Assembly (NCBI GenBank): GCA_900088475.1
Contig: FLMG01002282.1
Span: forward strand, 8,975 to 39,095
Reading direction: 5' to 3'
Length of the DNA stretch: 30,121 nt
DNA from: Hyphochytrium catenoides
Lineage: Eukaryota; Sar; Hyphochytriomycetes; Hyphochytriales; Hyphochytriaceae
Shown here: one piece after another, positions 21,246-30,121 of the stretch
Layout: each line of letters opens with the position of its first letter
Position numbering within the stretch: position 1 is the first letter of the stretch
Position numbers and translations under genes: made by a program
Notes under the pieces: model-generated
Database searches by the model: none
The model's input: the letters and a program-made list of their open reading frames with translations, nothing else
What the model was told of the DNA's origin: nothing

Positions 21246-22200
21246 TCTTAACCTCCTTCATATCCCAGTCTCCGACGAGAAAGCTGGAGGTCGGTTGATT
21301 GTTGGCGCTGCTTCATTGTCCATCACGGCCTACCTGCAATCCAGAGCTCTTACTTATACATCCGACCCAGCGTCGCACTGGTTGTTGGGACCGTCTACCA
21401 AAGTAAAGACATATGCGTAGCATTGCCCAAAGGACTCCTCAACTTTGTCCGAAGTAAAGACATTAGGTATGCCTCTTCAGACAGTTGTTCGATGCATGTG
21501 TATACACTGCTCTGCGCGTTGTGCCATTGCACTTTCATCAGTCGTGTAGTTGTTGGTCACCTGTTGTACCAGATCCCCAACAAGCGCATTCCTTCAAACT
21601 GGATCCTTCCTTCCTCTCGCAGACAGTGGTGCTCAGTACCCAGTGTCCTTTCTTTTCCTCTTACCTTTCCTCCGTCATTATCGCCAAAGACGCTTACTAG
21701 TATGATTCTATTCTGATGATGATTCTAGATAGGAAAAAGTCTGGGATTCCAAGGCTCTGTAGCTCTTCCCGCCCATCTGTTCTTTTCATCATCCGTTATA
21801 TTTTGCTTTCATGTCTTCTTCGGTCGGGTTTCCTACTTCAACATGTTGAGTCTGAAGTAGAGAAAATCTAGACCAGGAGGTGGCACTTCATCCCCAACAC
21901 GCCAAAAGTATTAGCTTCATGCTTACACCTCACAGAGAAAGGAAAGCAGAACAAGAGCAATCAACAATGGGGCGTCAGCAACAGATTGATTAGGGCAAGA
22001 CAGAAGTTTCGAGCTCCCAAAGTGCGGGTGCTCTCTTATTCCCATATACCCCATAGTCTCTATTGCCTCGGCCCAATTGTGATGGTCAATAGCCGGGTCC
22101 GAACACTGAACTCTTAGCCTTTATTGCAAGGCGGCAAGAAAAGCTCCTAGTAGGCTACTAATGTCAAGCGCCAGTTGATCTCCTGCTACCCAGGACTTAA

Positions 22201-23457
22201 ACATTCTTGTGCTGTTGTCACGACATCTTCTCCCGACAACCTAGTGAGCGGAAGGGAATGCTCTGGTTCGCTTTCCTTTTCTACCAGCAGTTGCACCTTT
22301 CTCTTCTATCGGTATTCTTGTTGCTGCGTAGAGTCTGAAACTCTCACTTCATTTCTAATCCTCATCGCCCATCTGCGGTCTATGATTTCTGCTCTCTCTT
22401 TTCTTCGTTTCCTTCCTTCTCTCTCTCTCTCTCCTTCTCGTTCTTTCTCTCTCTCTATCTTCCTCTCTACCCGTTGGTCCTCACGCTCGCTCACTATTAC
22501 CTTAGTCGTCTCATCCAAAGCTCCGCTCTTCTTTGCTTTCTATACAGCTCTCTTCTCTCATTTCATCCCTATGAATCTTCTTTGATTAGGTCTTCTCAAG
22601 GGTGTGCACGCTCTTCTCTCTCTCTCTGATTCCATACAGTCTAACATAATAATCTTCAATCTCCGTCTTCTCCTCATCCCTCTTGCTCTCCTCTCTCGCC
22701 GTCTCTTCCCTGCTCTGTTCTATTTCTCTGTCTGCCTCCACCTCTCTGGGCCTTTTTTTTCCCGTCCCGTCTGGTCCATGTCTTTTTTTTTTGAATCTAG
22801 CTGGCTCGTTTCTTTCTGTCGCCCGTCCCACAGTCTAGTTTTCTATCGGCCTTCCGTATTGACCACCCCCTCTCTCCTCCGTTTCATTTCTCTCTTATAT
22901 TGCTTCCTTGTATCGGTTCCCTGCGCTCTGTTCTTTTGTTTTGTGCTACTTGGAGTTGGTTAGGGTTTCACAGTGCGTCATCGCAAGGGCAGAACAAGCC
23001 AGGAACTGGGAGCTGTCAGGAGGTACGCAAGGAGTAGGAGAGGTCAGCAATTGCAAGGGAACCAAGGAGTGATGGTCAGAAGGAAGAGATCGTCCTGTGC
23101 GAAGCAGCAAGGGGATAAAGGTATATTAATATATTAATCAGTAATGTAGTGCAAGTGAAGATCTAGGAAATGATGTAGGCAAGAGCAGCAAGAGACGAGA
23201 AGAAGAGGAAGAGAAGCTATGATAGATGAGTAGAAGCAAAAGGAAGTAGGAAGAAGTAACAAGCAGGTAGTGGGAAATAGTCAGGACTTAGCTCTATCTT
23301 TGTAACGCTGAAGACGCTACTTCCTGCTAGAAGACCACCCCTCTGCTTGGCTCATCAGAGTGTAATGATCCTGCGGTGAGCTATGTTGAAGGATGTCCCT
23401 GAGTCATGCCCGTTTTGTATCCCATACCCCTGCAAGTCAGGTCTGTTTTTCTGTCAA
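22201..23457. other. Pyrimidine-rich block followed by purine-rich block; no gene seen
   Basis: From about 22260 to 22960 the plus strand is heavily C/T-rich, with CT runs near 22410-22475. From about 22980 to 23280 it switches to A/G-rich sequence. Both artificially lengthen open frames. No protein family is recognisable. Confidence 0.55.
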
Positions 23458-24041
23458 CTAGTCAGTGGAGGAGACCGGAATGCCGGAGAATTTATAAGGA
23501 GCACACACATGACAGTAAACTAGAAAAAGAGGGTGATAGCAGATAGTTGCCCGCAGCAAGAGAAGGACTGCTAAGGCATTTGTCCACTTCTCACAACCAG
23601 CAAAGCGAAAGGGGATGATGGTGGGAACGAAAGCGAACAAGGCCAAGATGACAAACAGAGGGTTTTCGAGACCATGGCAGAGAAGCAATAAACATAATAC
23701 ATAGATCAAGAAGGTCACTTTACTGCAACTCGTGATGGGGCTGCCCAGGCTGGCACACACAGGTTTGGTGACTGAGAGCTTTTTGGGCTACCTGCAAGAA
23801 CCACCAGAAGATTGTGTCTCTGAAAGAGAGGAGATGATTGTGAATATTTGGCATAGAACGAGGGTGTGCTTTTGGAAGACTGAAAGAGACGGCAAGACAA
23901 CATAAGAGAGCAATGAATAGAGAGGAGAGACAAGGAGACAATAAAGAGAGCGAGAGCCATCCTGATAGAATTGATCCCAATCCTTAATGAAGACAAACAA
24001 GCTGCTCCTCGCGTGATGATGGCGTTCGACGCGTTGAACAT
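23458..24041 (-). CDS. Candidate small spliced membrane protein, TMEM230/DUF872-like (tentative)
   Basis: A tentative model. Minus-strand exons at 23819-23792 (28 nt), 23717-23598 and 23519-23458 join in phase. The first follows the acceptor CTCTCTTTCAG, and the last follows CTCTTTTTCTAG. Introns of 74 and 78 nt start GTAGCC and GTTGTG. The joined product has a membrane helix (LLVVLAVTFLIYVLCLLLL), a short loop, a second helix (PLFVILALFAFVP), then RFAVY and a tail YKFSGIPVSSTD. TMEM230/DUF872 proteins also have two helices, then a Pro, an R-I-A-Y-Y segment and a Y-x-F/Y-x-x-I-P tail, so the order and spacing fit to within about two residues. The first coding exon is not settled; an ATG at 24041 is possible. 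Unspliced, the last part is an open 100-codon frame with three hydrophobic stretches. Chance cannot be excluded. Confidence 0.3.
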
Positions 24042-27000
24042 CTGTCAACGTTCATCAACTTCTAACCAGGGTCCATCCGCCGATGAATGAAAAGTGCTAA
24101 GGTAACAAAATACATCAGACTTCATCGTCCACAGACTGTAGGGTTACCGTCTCAGTGCGGTAGAGCGCACAGAATGACAGCTCCATTCCGCTCCTCCCTG
24201 AACGGGAAAGAGAGTGGCGTCTGTGTGAAAGAAGACTGTAGGGACAAAGAGGCAACCGCCAATACGCCGTGATTAACGGACAGTAGAACCAACGGAAACA
24301 GGAGGTATCCTGCACACCAATGCACAGAGTATTGATCGAGTCCGACGAGAAACGAGCGCATCATCAGGTTAAAACTGAAAACGAAGAATGTGAAGTTACT
24401 CCCCTGTTTATCCGCTTTAGGGCCCACCATCAGTCCACAACCTTAACAACTGTCAATATTTGAGCTGAATAGAGCAGCCGTCCGGTAGTAGTGACGTTTA
24501 TCCCGGCGTCGCGCACTCTCCGCTCCCTCTCCCTACAGACGAGCCACGGATCAGCCTGATTCCTTGATGATGGGGGGCAGCAATACTACTTGAGAGCGTT
24601 CTTCTTGGTTAAGCCCTGCCTACAATGTAACAGTAGATGATTCCAGCTTCGACCTTCTTTGTAGGGAAAGGCCGCGCCGTCGTGCCTCAAGACAACAACG
24701 GGATATAAAGTAATGGGGCAGGCGGCTGACCAGCAATCGGAGATCTCAGAGGCTGATGGCTCCCCCCACCAAAAATGCTGGCAGCATGAAAGGAGGAGGA
24801 AGCTGTGATGATTCTGCAATTGCTGAGTGTTGCCCTCTGCATGTCTGCAAAGGGGAGCGGTAACGGTTGACTCCCTCCCGGGGAGTCGTCGTGGTGGGGT
24901 CGTACCTGGTGTGCTCAGCCTTTTGTTCTTAGGTACAGGTGAGGGAGCTGCTCAGGAGGAGAAGATATCACAGGGACTTTCCGAGGCGGTAGCGGCAGCG
25001 ATATAGGTCCTGCGCCCCAACAACAGTTGCCGGCACTCTCAAGAGGAAAGGTGCAGTCAGACGAGACTGTACGAGCAGGGATGATGGGGTGGTGGAGGCA
25101 TATATGGGGGGTTAGCTGTAGAAGCTGCTGTCCTGTATGATGGGTCAGAGTCAGAGCTGCCCGATGGCTCGTATACTCAATCATCTGCTGAGTTAGTTCT
25201 CCACCTCGGACACAGTGGCCAGATGTCATATTGCTGTCGGAGGGGCAAGTCTTTATGTATCAGCGACACGATGAACACTCGCTTGCTGTTGATCTACTAT
25301 ACGTCATTTGCTTTTGTCTCTCTCTCTTTTATCTCGCTGTGGCCCTTCTGCTGCTCTTCTTGACTTTCTTCTCTATTTCATTCGTGCTCATTCTTCTGCA
25401 GTCTTTAATATTCTCGGTTGTCTAGTCTGTTTGTGTAGGTGTCCCTGTTCTTTTTTTGATTTTCTCCACGCTCGTAAGCTGCTACTCTCCTTTTCTTCTC
25501 TATCTTGCGCTTCTTGTACACCTCTCTCTCTCTCTAAAGCTTTCCTCCTCTCACTCTTTCCCTCTTTCCGCTCCTTTTTACGGCTTTTGTCCTGGTCTCC
25601 CTTGCTTTACCGCTTTTTTCCAATCTCCCCTCAACAAAGTTCTATGATTGTACACACTGTGGTATCGCATCATCGCTTTAGCAGCTGTTTTTCTACGTTG
25701 CCGAGGTGCTGAGGACAAAGCTGAGTAAGCCTTTTGCTGTACATATTCAGGCCAAGACTACTAGGGCGGGGAAACAGAAGAGATCACGTCAGAACCTCGG
25801 ATAGTGTTTGAGAGCCAAAGAAAGCGAGAGGATGAAACGTATGGCCTATTAGGGAGCACTCCGTGCCTTTCCCCACGATGCAATTTCGCTACCATTCCCC
25901 CGCGCTTTTTCTCACGTGCATCACAGACTGCTGCAAAGTTGAGTGCCTCCCATTTTCAACTTTCATCATCTTAGGTAGCCATAGGTTTCAGGCGGCAGGC
26001 TAGGCTTGAGTCACCGCCAAGTTTGCTTTTTTCATTAGCAGCGGAGGTGGAGGGGCCGCATCAAAGAAGGAATTTAATAAAAAGTCTGAAATAACTTCTC
26101 AAGACGAAGCGTCTCCATACCAATCATTTATTCTGGTTTCTCCAGATGTGCCTCCTCTCTGTTTCTGTTCCGTCTTGCTTTCTTACTTTGACTCTCCTTC
26201 TCTTCTCCTTCCTATGTTCCTCTATATCTTTCTTTCCTCTTCAGATTTGCCCTCTGCCTTCCCTTTTTTGGGTCTTACTTGGCCTTCTTCGCTATCTACT
26301 GCTGGGCCTTTTCGTCTTACTCTCTTCTTATATCTCTCTCACATGACTGCCTTTCTTCTTACTCTTCCTCCTAGAGCAGGCCTTCTTTTTGCTTCTCTTT
26401 CCCTCTCTCCCTAATTGTTTTCTCTGTCAGTCGCTGTTGCAGATTGATCGGCAGAGCACCAAGAGAGACACAGTCATTCAGCCAATTGACACATAATCAT
26501 CATCAAGTCTCTTTTGTTATATGTTGATCTAGACAGAGCTTCAGACATCAACGACATCTACCTCTGGTAAAAGTCATCATGCTTCTCTCCACTCTCTGCT
26601 CTCCCGTGCGTCTGTCTCTCTTCCTGCTCTTCTGATCTCTCTCTCTCTGGGCAGTGACAATCCCCTTACTTTCTTTTCTTCCTCGATTTCTCGCTGTACT
26701 TTGCACGCCCTCTCCTGTCCTCGTTCAATCTCTCCAACCCTTTTGGTCCTCAGGCATAAACCGTCATCTATCCTCTTCCTCTCGGGCGTGCTACTCTCCC
26801 AACCGCTTTCAAAATACCATCGCCTATGATTCCTAACCCAGCTCTGTCTCTTTCTATGGTAGATTGACATAGAGCCAAGCACGAGAAAATATGTCGGACT
26901 CTGGTTGCGCACCCTGGGAACTTTGATCAGGTAGAGTGACGATGTAGTAGAGAAGGAGAACAAAGATTTCTATCCTCAGGTTGACGACTCCCCTTCCATC

Positions 27001-27425
27001 GCCTTCACCATGACCCTTTCTCTCGTTGTGTCTTTGTCTGTCTTACTCTCTTTCTCGCTCTTTCCTTTCTCCTTTCCTTGTCTCCCAATTCTTTCTTCGG
27101 TCTTCCGTCTTCTTTTCCTCACTGCTGCCTCCTTTCGCTTTCTACCTTCCTTAAATTTGTCCACCTCTACCCTGTAATGAGAGCCTGTAATATGAAACCA
27201 TCGCTTTCCACCTCACCAGCTCTCACCAGGCGCCTCTCTTGCTTAAGATGCCCCTTTCTCTACCTTGCTTGATAAGCACCATAGTCGTCCACCTCAATTA
27301 CTTCCTTTACTCAAGACTATCTCTCTAACGGAGAGACTGTGGCGGAAAACTGGAGCTTTCTCTTCTTCGTCTCCGCTTCAGCAGTCACTATTTGAGCGCA
27401 GAAAGGAAAACGAGAGATCGGGGAC
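24042..27425. other. Long region without a confident gene
   Basis: Minus-strand ATG frames at 24430-24152 (92 codons, hydrophobic middle) and 25229-24915 (104 codons, proline-rich end) are the best openings but match nothing I know. Just beyond the second lies a well-formed 61-nt intron-like segment, with donor CAG|GTACGA and acceptor CCCCTTTGCAG, ending near 24846. It hints at a spliced proline-rich protein whose frame cannot be fixed. From about 25300 to 25720, 26140 to 26450 and 27000 to 27160 the plus strand is pyrimidine-rich and carries only low-complexity frames. Confidence 0.4.
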
Positions 27426-27447
27426 GAGAGAGAGAGAGAGAGAGAGA
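27426..27447. repeat. GA/CT microsatellite
   Basis: About 11 uninterrupted GA units on the plus strand. Confidence 0.9.
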
Positions 27448-27601
27448 CGCATAAAGAGAAACAACAGTAGATAGACAAATGAGAACAGGACTCAGTGAAG
27501 TAGATAGAGGAGCTTGGACAATGAAAGAGAGAGACTGTAATAATTAGAATCTGTTGCGGATCTCGAGAGAGTAAGAGAGAAGGTGCTCTGTCTGTAACCT
27601 T

Positions 27602-27649
27602 GGCTGGCCAGGCCGCAGTTCAGACAAGCATGACGCAGAGGAAGACTTC
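27602..27649 (+). repeat. Dispersed repeat, copy 2
   Basis: GGCTGGCCAGGC (27602-27613) and CAGAGGAAGACTTC (27636-27649), with 22 nt between them, including CAGACAAG that parallels CCGACAAG in copy 1 at 15346-15388. Similarity does not visibly extend beyond the blocks. Confidence 0.6.
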
Positions 27650-28255
27650 GCGGGAGCACACGCAAGTAGCAAAGGGTCTTCTACTTCAGAAAGAAGTTTA
27701 TTAACTGGCATATAGAGGGTAAGAGGGAGTCTCCCTTGCGAGAGAGTCAGTCTACTTGAGAATGCAAAGATAAAAGAGTAACATGCAAGAGAAGTAGTGT
27801 CAACAGGCTATTCTAATAACATGCAAAGAGAAAGAGAGAAGAAAGGGAAAATGCAGAGAGCATCCTTCGTCAGAGCCATTCGTTGCTGACTCTAGTCGGG
27901 ACTACCCGTCCTGAGAGTACTCTCAAAGAGAAGAGGTCACAACCCATACACCGGTCGATCCATGTCCAGTGCGCAATCAAGTGGTTAGCAGCCGTCAGAG
28001 GAGATATACATGTAACAGAGACACAGAGAGAGGAGGAGAAAGGGCTTATCGGTGGAGAAGAAGACCTTGAATCCTTCGGCACCGAGTAAGCAGAAAAGAC
28101 ACTAAGGAGAGAGAGTATGTCAATTGGCAGAGAGAGTCCGATGGAGCGGAGTCTTCTCTGTACAATCAAGGGAGCAGGCGAGCAATCTGCTCCTGACAGC
28201 GGACTTATACGACGACATCGTTTTTGAAAGTTGCCTCATGGAATAACAAGAGCTT

Positions 28256-28621
28256 TTGCCTGGACCAGACCCAGCAGCGACGGCCATTGCTATGGTTGCC
28301 GCGGATCTTCGGCTGACTTCGGATTTCGTACATGCAGCCTCAGAATGGCTTACTCTCATCAGGGTAAATATCGGGACTAGTTTTGGTATGCTATCGGGAC
28401 TAGCTTTGGTATGCAGCGCTCCAGATGCCGGGACAGGGACTCGGGATGAGGTCACCGAGGTTAAGAAGGCCGTTGAGTACTTTTGCCGAACGTCTGAAGA
28501 CATCATCGCAAAGACCTTTTATCTACGCACTCAGCTCCTTTCCCCTTCTTCCTCTCCTTCAGAGAGAGAGACGAGGAGGGAGATCTGGATGCTCAGCTTG
28601 CAATACCGAGATGGAGAATGA
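28256..28621 (+). other. Open frame with internal 23-bp tandem duplication; status unknown
   Basis: A plus-strand frame of 121 codons that begins after an in-frame stop at 28244-28246. Its first ATG is at 28292. The predicted product is mixed-composition and not low-complexity, but I recognise no domain. A 23-bp tandem duplication inside it changes the frame of the repeated unit, which argues against strong coding constraint. It may be an exon, a decayed gene or chance. Confidence 0.2.
28369..28414 (+). repeat. 23-bp tandem duplication
   Basis: Two adjacent units starting TATCGGGACTAG and ending TTTGGTATGC, differing at one base (T/C), so the duplication is recent. Confidence 0.9.
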
Positions 28622-28706
28622 GCCAGCACACAGTCAGATCAGGCAGACGATCGAGCTCAGTCACACGCTAAAGCAGCAGGATATAGAGTTTCCCAAGCGC
28701 AGAATG

Positions 28707-28724
28707 TAGAGAGAGAGAGAGAGA
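28707..28724. repeat. Short GA/CT microsatellite
   Basis: About nine GA units on the plus strand, shortly before a long pyrimidine-rich block. Confidence 0.85.
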
Positions 28725-28769
28725 AATGGATGGCGAAGATTGTTGAATCAGGAGGAACTTAGTAAGCCT

Positions 28770-30121
28770 CTGAAGGTAGACTTTTTTCTCGGTCCCTCTC
28801 TCTCTCGCTCTGACACTCTCTCTCTTCCATTCTTTCTTTTTGTCACTGTCTCTCTCTCTCTCCCTCCACCTTTACCTCTCTCTCTTTTCTGTTTCCTCTC
28901 TTCTTCCCCTAGACACTTTCCCTTATTGTTTTCTCTCTCTCCTTCGGAATCCTTGCAACGTCCCTTTTTCCCTCTGTCTTCTTCCTCTCGCCTAAAAGCC
29001 CTAACTTGTATTCCCTTCCTGCCTATCCCTATACCCGATCCCTCTTCCTCTCTTGCTCTCCTCTCTTTGCTCTCTCTTCTCCTTCTTCCTCCCTGCTTCT
29101 TCTCCTCCCCCCTCTCACGTCCTTCTTCCTTCTCTCCCTCTCTTTCTCTCACTCTCTCCTATCAGTCCTCTCGTTCCTCTTGTTCTTTCTCTCGTCGTCT
29201 TCTTTCCCGCTCTACCCTCATCGCTTTTCCCGTTTCTTTGTATCTGTAGCTGAACCCTTCTTTCCTCGAACATTTAGAAGACAGACCACGGCAGACCATG
29301 AGAAGGGCGCGAGAGGATTGCAAAAAGCATTAAAAATGCACCAAAAGCGTAGAAGACTCTCGCGTTCGAAAGAGGACAGAGGTGAGAGAAGAAGATAGGC
29401 TTACCAGTAGAAGAAGAGCCAGCTCTAATTTTCGCTGTACAATTCTATGGACGCAGACGGGAAAGTGAGGTTGCCATCTCTTGGAAGCCCGACCAAGATA
29501 GTTGCCGGTGAGTTCTCTCTCTCTCTCTCCTCTTCATCTCTCTGCAACTTTCTCTCTAACTTTTGTCGACCTCCCTTCCCCCCCTGACATCTCCTTCCTC
29601 TCCTCCCCTCGGAGTGAAGTCTCTCTCCAACTTTCTCTCTTTCCCTTTCTGTCCTTCGCTCTGTCTCTGTCTCTCTGCTTCTCTTCGTCCCTTTCAACAG
29701 ATGAAGCTGCTTGCCACTTGTGACGCTGTTGTCTTTTCTATTTCTTCTGTGGCCCCTTCCCCTTCGTTCCCATATGATTGCTCTTCTTTATCCGGACTCA
29801 GTGATTCCTTCTTCGTTCTCCTCGCCAACCTGCGTTGCTCTTCACTGCTGGTTTCCGGGTCTCTCCCCCACGTTCCACTGGCCAGCTTAGAGCCTGTTCC
29901 CCAACTAAGATGCATTGCAGAGTGAAGGAGATGTGCGCGCAGCTCAGCAGCTCAGCAGCAACAGGCGAAGTGAGATATGTGCGAGAGAGGGAAAAGAGGG
30001 TGAAGAGAACATGAAACCAAGAAGGAAAAATTAGCTCATCAATATGAATCTCTTTTAAGTCTTCTCTCCTCTCTCCTCTCTCTTCTGCTCTCTCCTCCGT
30101 CGCTCTTTCCACCTCTCATTT
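28770..30121. other. Pyrimidine-rich end of the window; no gene seen
   Basis: From about 28780 to 29250 and 29500 to 29720 the plus strand is almost entirely C/T with CT runs. This gives Ser/Leu/Phe-rich frames of up to 169 codons on the plus strand and Arg/Glu/Lys-rich frames on the minus strand. These are composition artefacts. The intervening 29270-29500 has mixed sequence with nothing recognisable. Confidence 0.55.

Larger units (their letters stand above)
19556..22200. other. Intergenic region upstream of the SIAE-like gene; no confident gene
   Basis: No gene can be supported. A plus-strand frame at 20005-20406 has an in-frame TGA directly before it, preceded by an ATG in good context (19996). 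A plus ATG at 20884 begins a plausible signal-peptide-like stretch (MTKIYLLPLFLILLM) but runs out after 86 codons with no domain. The minus strand at 21480-20940 has a faint retropepsin-like pattern broken by stops (see findings). Two telomere-like CCTAAC units occur at 20496-20507. Confidence 0.4.

Noticed and set aside
28740-29249. 169-codon plus-strand frame and its Arg/Glu-rich minus-strand counterpart
   Set aside because: Both arise from a CT-rich block; the sequence is low complexity on either strand.
1-30121. CRISPR array, operon, insertion sequence or prophage
   Set aside because: No regularly spaced repeats, no transposase or integrase-like gene, and the split SIAE-like gene shows this is eukaryotic nuclear sequence.

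Overview
The window reads as nuclear DNA of a eukaryote, most likely a protist. It contains a split gene with GT-AG introns, AATAAA-type poly(A) signals behind compact coding regions, proteins with N-terminal secretion signals, long non-coding stretches, and many CT/GA microsatellites. There are no operons, Shine-Dalgarno patterns or prokaryotic gene families. The lineage cannot be fixed from sequence alone; an alveolate or stramenopile-like protist is a guess, not a result.

Four genes are well supported, and all lie on the minus strand. Two single-exon paralogues of secreted class 3 lipases sit about 5 kb apart (1333-2241 and 7475-8428). An unrecognised secreted 354-residue protein follows (13154-14218), with a poly(A) signal 34 nt past its stop. 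The fourth is a four-exon sialate O-acetylesterase (SIAE-like) gene (17069-19555), which splices into one continuous 569-residue protein carrying the GQSN serine motif and an HPRDK motif.

Three of the four certain products are hydrolases, and all four begin with a signal peptide. The locus therefore looks oriented to lumenal or extracellular digestion of lipids and O-acetylated sialoglycans, but nothing shows that the genes are co-regulated.

Two weaker candidates are listed. One is an 87-codon frame starting 14 nt head-to-head from the 354-residue gene. The other is a small spliced gene at 23458-24041 whose reconstructed end loosely resembles the TMEM230/DUF872 family.

The remaining sequence, most of the 8.4-13.1 kb and 19.6-30.1 kb intervals, is non-coding as far as I can tell. 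It is marked by long blocks with pyrimidines on the plus strand, short tandem duplications and one dispersed diverged repeat. In sequence of this composition, open frames of 60-130 codons are expected by chance in large numbers, so frame length alone was not taken as evidence for a gene.
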